This document shows positions 23,735-24,490 of a stretch of 24,490 bases of DNA, piece after piece (the stretch's first letter is position 1; every line of letters starts with the position of its first letter). The notes beneath the pieces were generated by a model, which was not told where the DNA came from, made no database searches, and saw only the letters and a list, made by a program, of their open reading frames with translations. Position numbers and translations under genes: made by a program. The stretch spans positions 41,028-65,517 of the forward strand of contig CAJTTH010000016.1 in assembly GCA_910579125.1 (NCBI GenBank), in the 5' to 3' direction. Source of the DNA: an uncultured Oscillospiraceae bacterium. Lineage in GTDB: Bacteria; Bacillota; Clostridia; Oscillospirales; Ruminococcaceae.

Positions 23735-24125
23735 AGCGTGAGCTTCCGCGTCCATTATGACGTTTCCATCCGTCAGCATTTTGGTCATTGATATTTTTGC
23801 CCGCCGCAGCAAAGCGTTTATGCGCAGATATAATTCCTCGAATTCAAAGGGCTTTACAAGATAATCGTCAACACCTGCTCTAAAACCGCGCGACTTGGAC
23901 TCCATATCGTCAAGCCCTGTCATAAATAAGATCGGGATCTCTTTGTTTGTGCTGCGGACGTTTTCGGCAAATTCAAACCCGTCCACCTCTTCCATCATTA
24001 TATCGGAAACTATCAGATCAAACTTTTTCTTCATACAGTTTATCGTAAGCGTCGTCGGCGCTAAGGCAGCCCGTCATTTCAAAGCACTTTCTTATCAGAA
24101 ATTTGCACACCGCATTATTAAGCTG
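23735..24125 (-). pseudogene. Broken response regulator (receiver domain remnant)
   Basis: The piece starting at the ATG at 24034 reads FDLIVSDIMMEEVDGFEFAENV, with the phospho-acceptor Asp in SDIMM, ILFMTG with the conserved Thr, and the Lys in DDYLVKPFEFEEL. It is the second half of an OmpR-type receiver followed by the usual linker up to VIMDAEAH. Upstream, in another frame, CKFLIRKCFEMTGCLSADDA and YDKLYEE supply earlier receiver sequence, so there is a frameshift near 24023. The N-terminal acidic pair is missing and the DNA-binding domain is replaced by the membrane protein after about 23735. It cannot work as a regulator. Confidence 0.8.
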
Positions 24126-24182
24126 TTTAAAAACCTTTTTAACATCGGTCTGCTATATTTGAATAAAAAGGGGGGAATCACG

Positions 24183-24278
24183 ATGAAAAAACCTGTCGTT
24201 ATTTTAAGCATTATAGGAGGAGTGCTTGCGATTGCCGCAACTATTCTTGCAGTAATCTTGAAGAATTCAAAAATATAA
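24183..24278 (+). CDS. Single-helix 31-residue membrane peptide
   Basis: An ATG at 24183 follows a GGGGGA site and encodes MKKPVVILSIIGGVLAIAA plus TILAVILKNSKI, one membrane helix with basic ends. It lies 16 bp before the ABC ATPase remnant, in the same direction, which suggests a small accessory peptide of a transporter operon. The true function is unknown; the clear ribosome binding site and hydrophobic pattern support it as a real gene. Confidence 0.6.
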   Translation: MKKPVVILSIIGGVLAIAATILAVILKNSKI

Positions 24279-24294
24279 AACACGGAGGACAATT

Positions 24295-24423
24295 ATGAAC
24301 GCGATCGAAATAAGTGATAGTTCAAAATCCTTTTGCGGGCTTTACGCAGTCGATCGCCTTAATATGACCGTTCCGCAGGGTGCAATCTACGGTTTTATCG
24401 GCAGGGACGGAAGCGGAAAATGA
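24295..24423 (+). pseudogene. ABC transporter ATP-binding protein cut inside Walker A
   Basis: The ATG at 24295 follows CGGAGGA. The frame reads MNAIEISDSSKSFCGLYAVD, RLNMTVPQGAIYGFIGRDGS and GK, then TGA at codon 43. This is the start of an ABC-2-type exporter ATPase; the family continues GENGSGKSTT and about 250 more residues. The cut falls exactly after the Walker A lysine, and the Asp-for-Asn change (GRDGSGK) suggests drift. The product cannot hydrolyse ATP. Confidence 0.85.
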
Positions 24424-24490
24424 GAATTATGTGGGAAACACTCAGCGTTACAAGTGCCTCGGGAACGGTTGGACGGTCGACGTTATTGCT
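24419..24490 (+). pseudogene. C-terminal fragment of a cytosine-5 DNA methyltransferase, continuing past the window
   Basis: In the +1 frame relative to the ABC remnant, the last 72 bases read NENYVGNTQRYKCLGNGWTV and DVIA. The pattern QRYK.LGNGWTVDVIAH is the C-terminal motif IX/X region of phage- and ICE-type C5-cytosine methyltransferases. There is no start codon or earlier methyltransferase sequence in the window, so it is a fragment joined to the ABC ATPase remnant. Confidence 0.8.

Noticed and set aside
24095..24292. Minus-strand frame of 65 codons opposite the small membrane peptide
   Set aside because: It overlaps the receiver remnant in another frame and the plus-strand peptide, which has a strong ribosome binding site; no site precedes this one.
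1..24490. CRISPR arrays, tRNA, rRNA, origins and complete insertion sequences
   Set aside because: No regularly spaced repeats, no cloverleaf or rRNA-like segments and no complete transposase with terminal repeats were seen.

Overview
The window looks like a chromosomal segment of a motile, Gram-positive, gut-type clostridium (class Clostridia, probably Oscillospirales/Ruminococcaceae). This is inferred from strong AGGAGG-type ribosome binding sites, sigma-A promoters, a sigma-28 flagellin promoter, a clostridial flagellin and the overall gene style. No rRNA, tRNA or CRISPR array was seen.

Bases 1-10,200, all on the minus strand, form a flagellin and glycan island. Transcription order is flagellin (10048 to 8525, with a near-consensus sigma-28 promoter and its own terminator), a glycosyltransferase with a long helical tail, a glycosyltransferase fused to a methyltransferase-like domain, a short-chain sugar oxidoreductase, rfbF, rfbG, an rfbC-type epimerase, and a second fused glycosyltransferase cut by the window edge. 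RfbF and RfbG make CDP-4-keto-6-deoxyglucose; the epimerase and oxidoreductase probably finish a CDP-6-deoxyhexose. The transferases would attach it to flagellin or another surface glycan. Just upstream of the flagellin, on the plus strand, lies a decayed 3' end of a second flagellin gene, still followed by a terminator.

Bases 10,585-15,830 (plus strand, visibly GC-richer) hold an apparent housekeeping operon: aspartate kinase, an unknown protein, a Bacillus-ThyA-like thymidylate synthase, and a NYN-domain ribonuclease-like protein with five apparent OST-HTH/LOTUS repeats. It ends in a strong terminator. Next comes a relic of an IS5-type transposase, then a metal-resistance operon: a consensus promoter overlapped by a perfect 32-bp operator, a CadC/SmtB-type repressor, a SAM methyltransferase, a free-standing HMA metal-binding protein, and a CadA/ZntA-type P1B ATPase without its own HMA domain.

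Bases 19,595-21,645 (minus strand) hold a lipoprotein and a zinc-ribbon protein behind a promoter and a long, structured leader of about 170 nt. The leader is the best candidate here for an undescribed RNA element.

Bases 21,820-24,490 are a gene graveyard: a truncated small ORF that keeps its promoter, two tandem membrane-protein paralogues (one with an in-frame stop), a response-regulator fragment fused to a frameshifted membrane protein, an ABC ATPase cut inside its Walker A motif, and, joined at that point, the C-terminal end of a cytosine-5 DNA methyltransferase. This suggests repeated recombination in a mobile-element remnant, or, less likely, assembly error.
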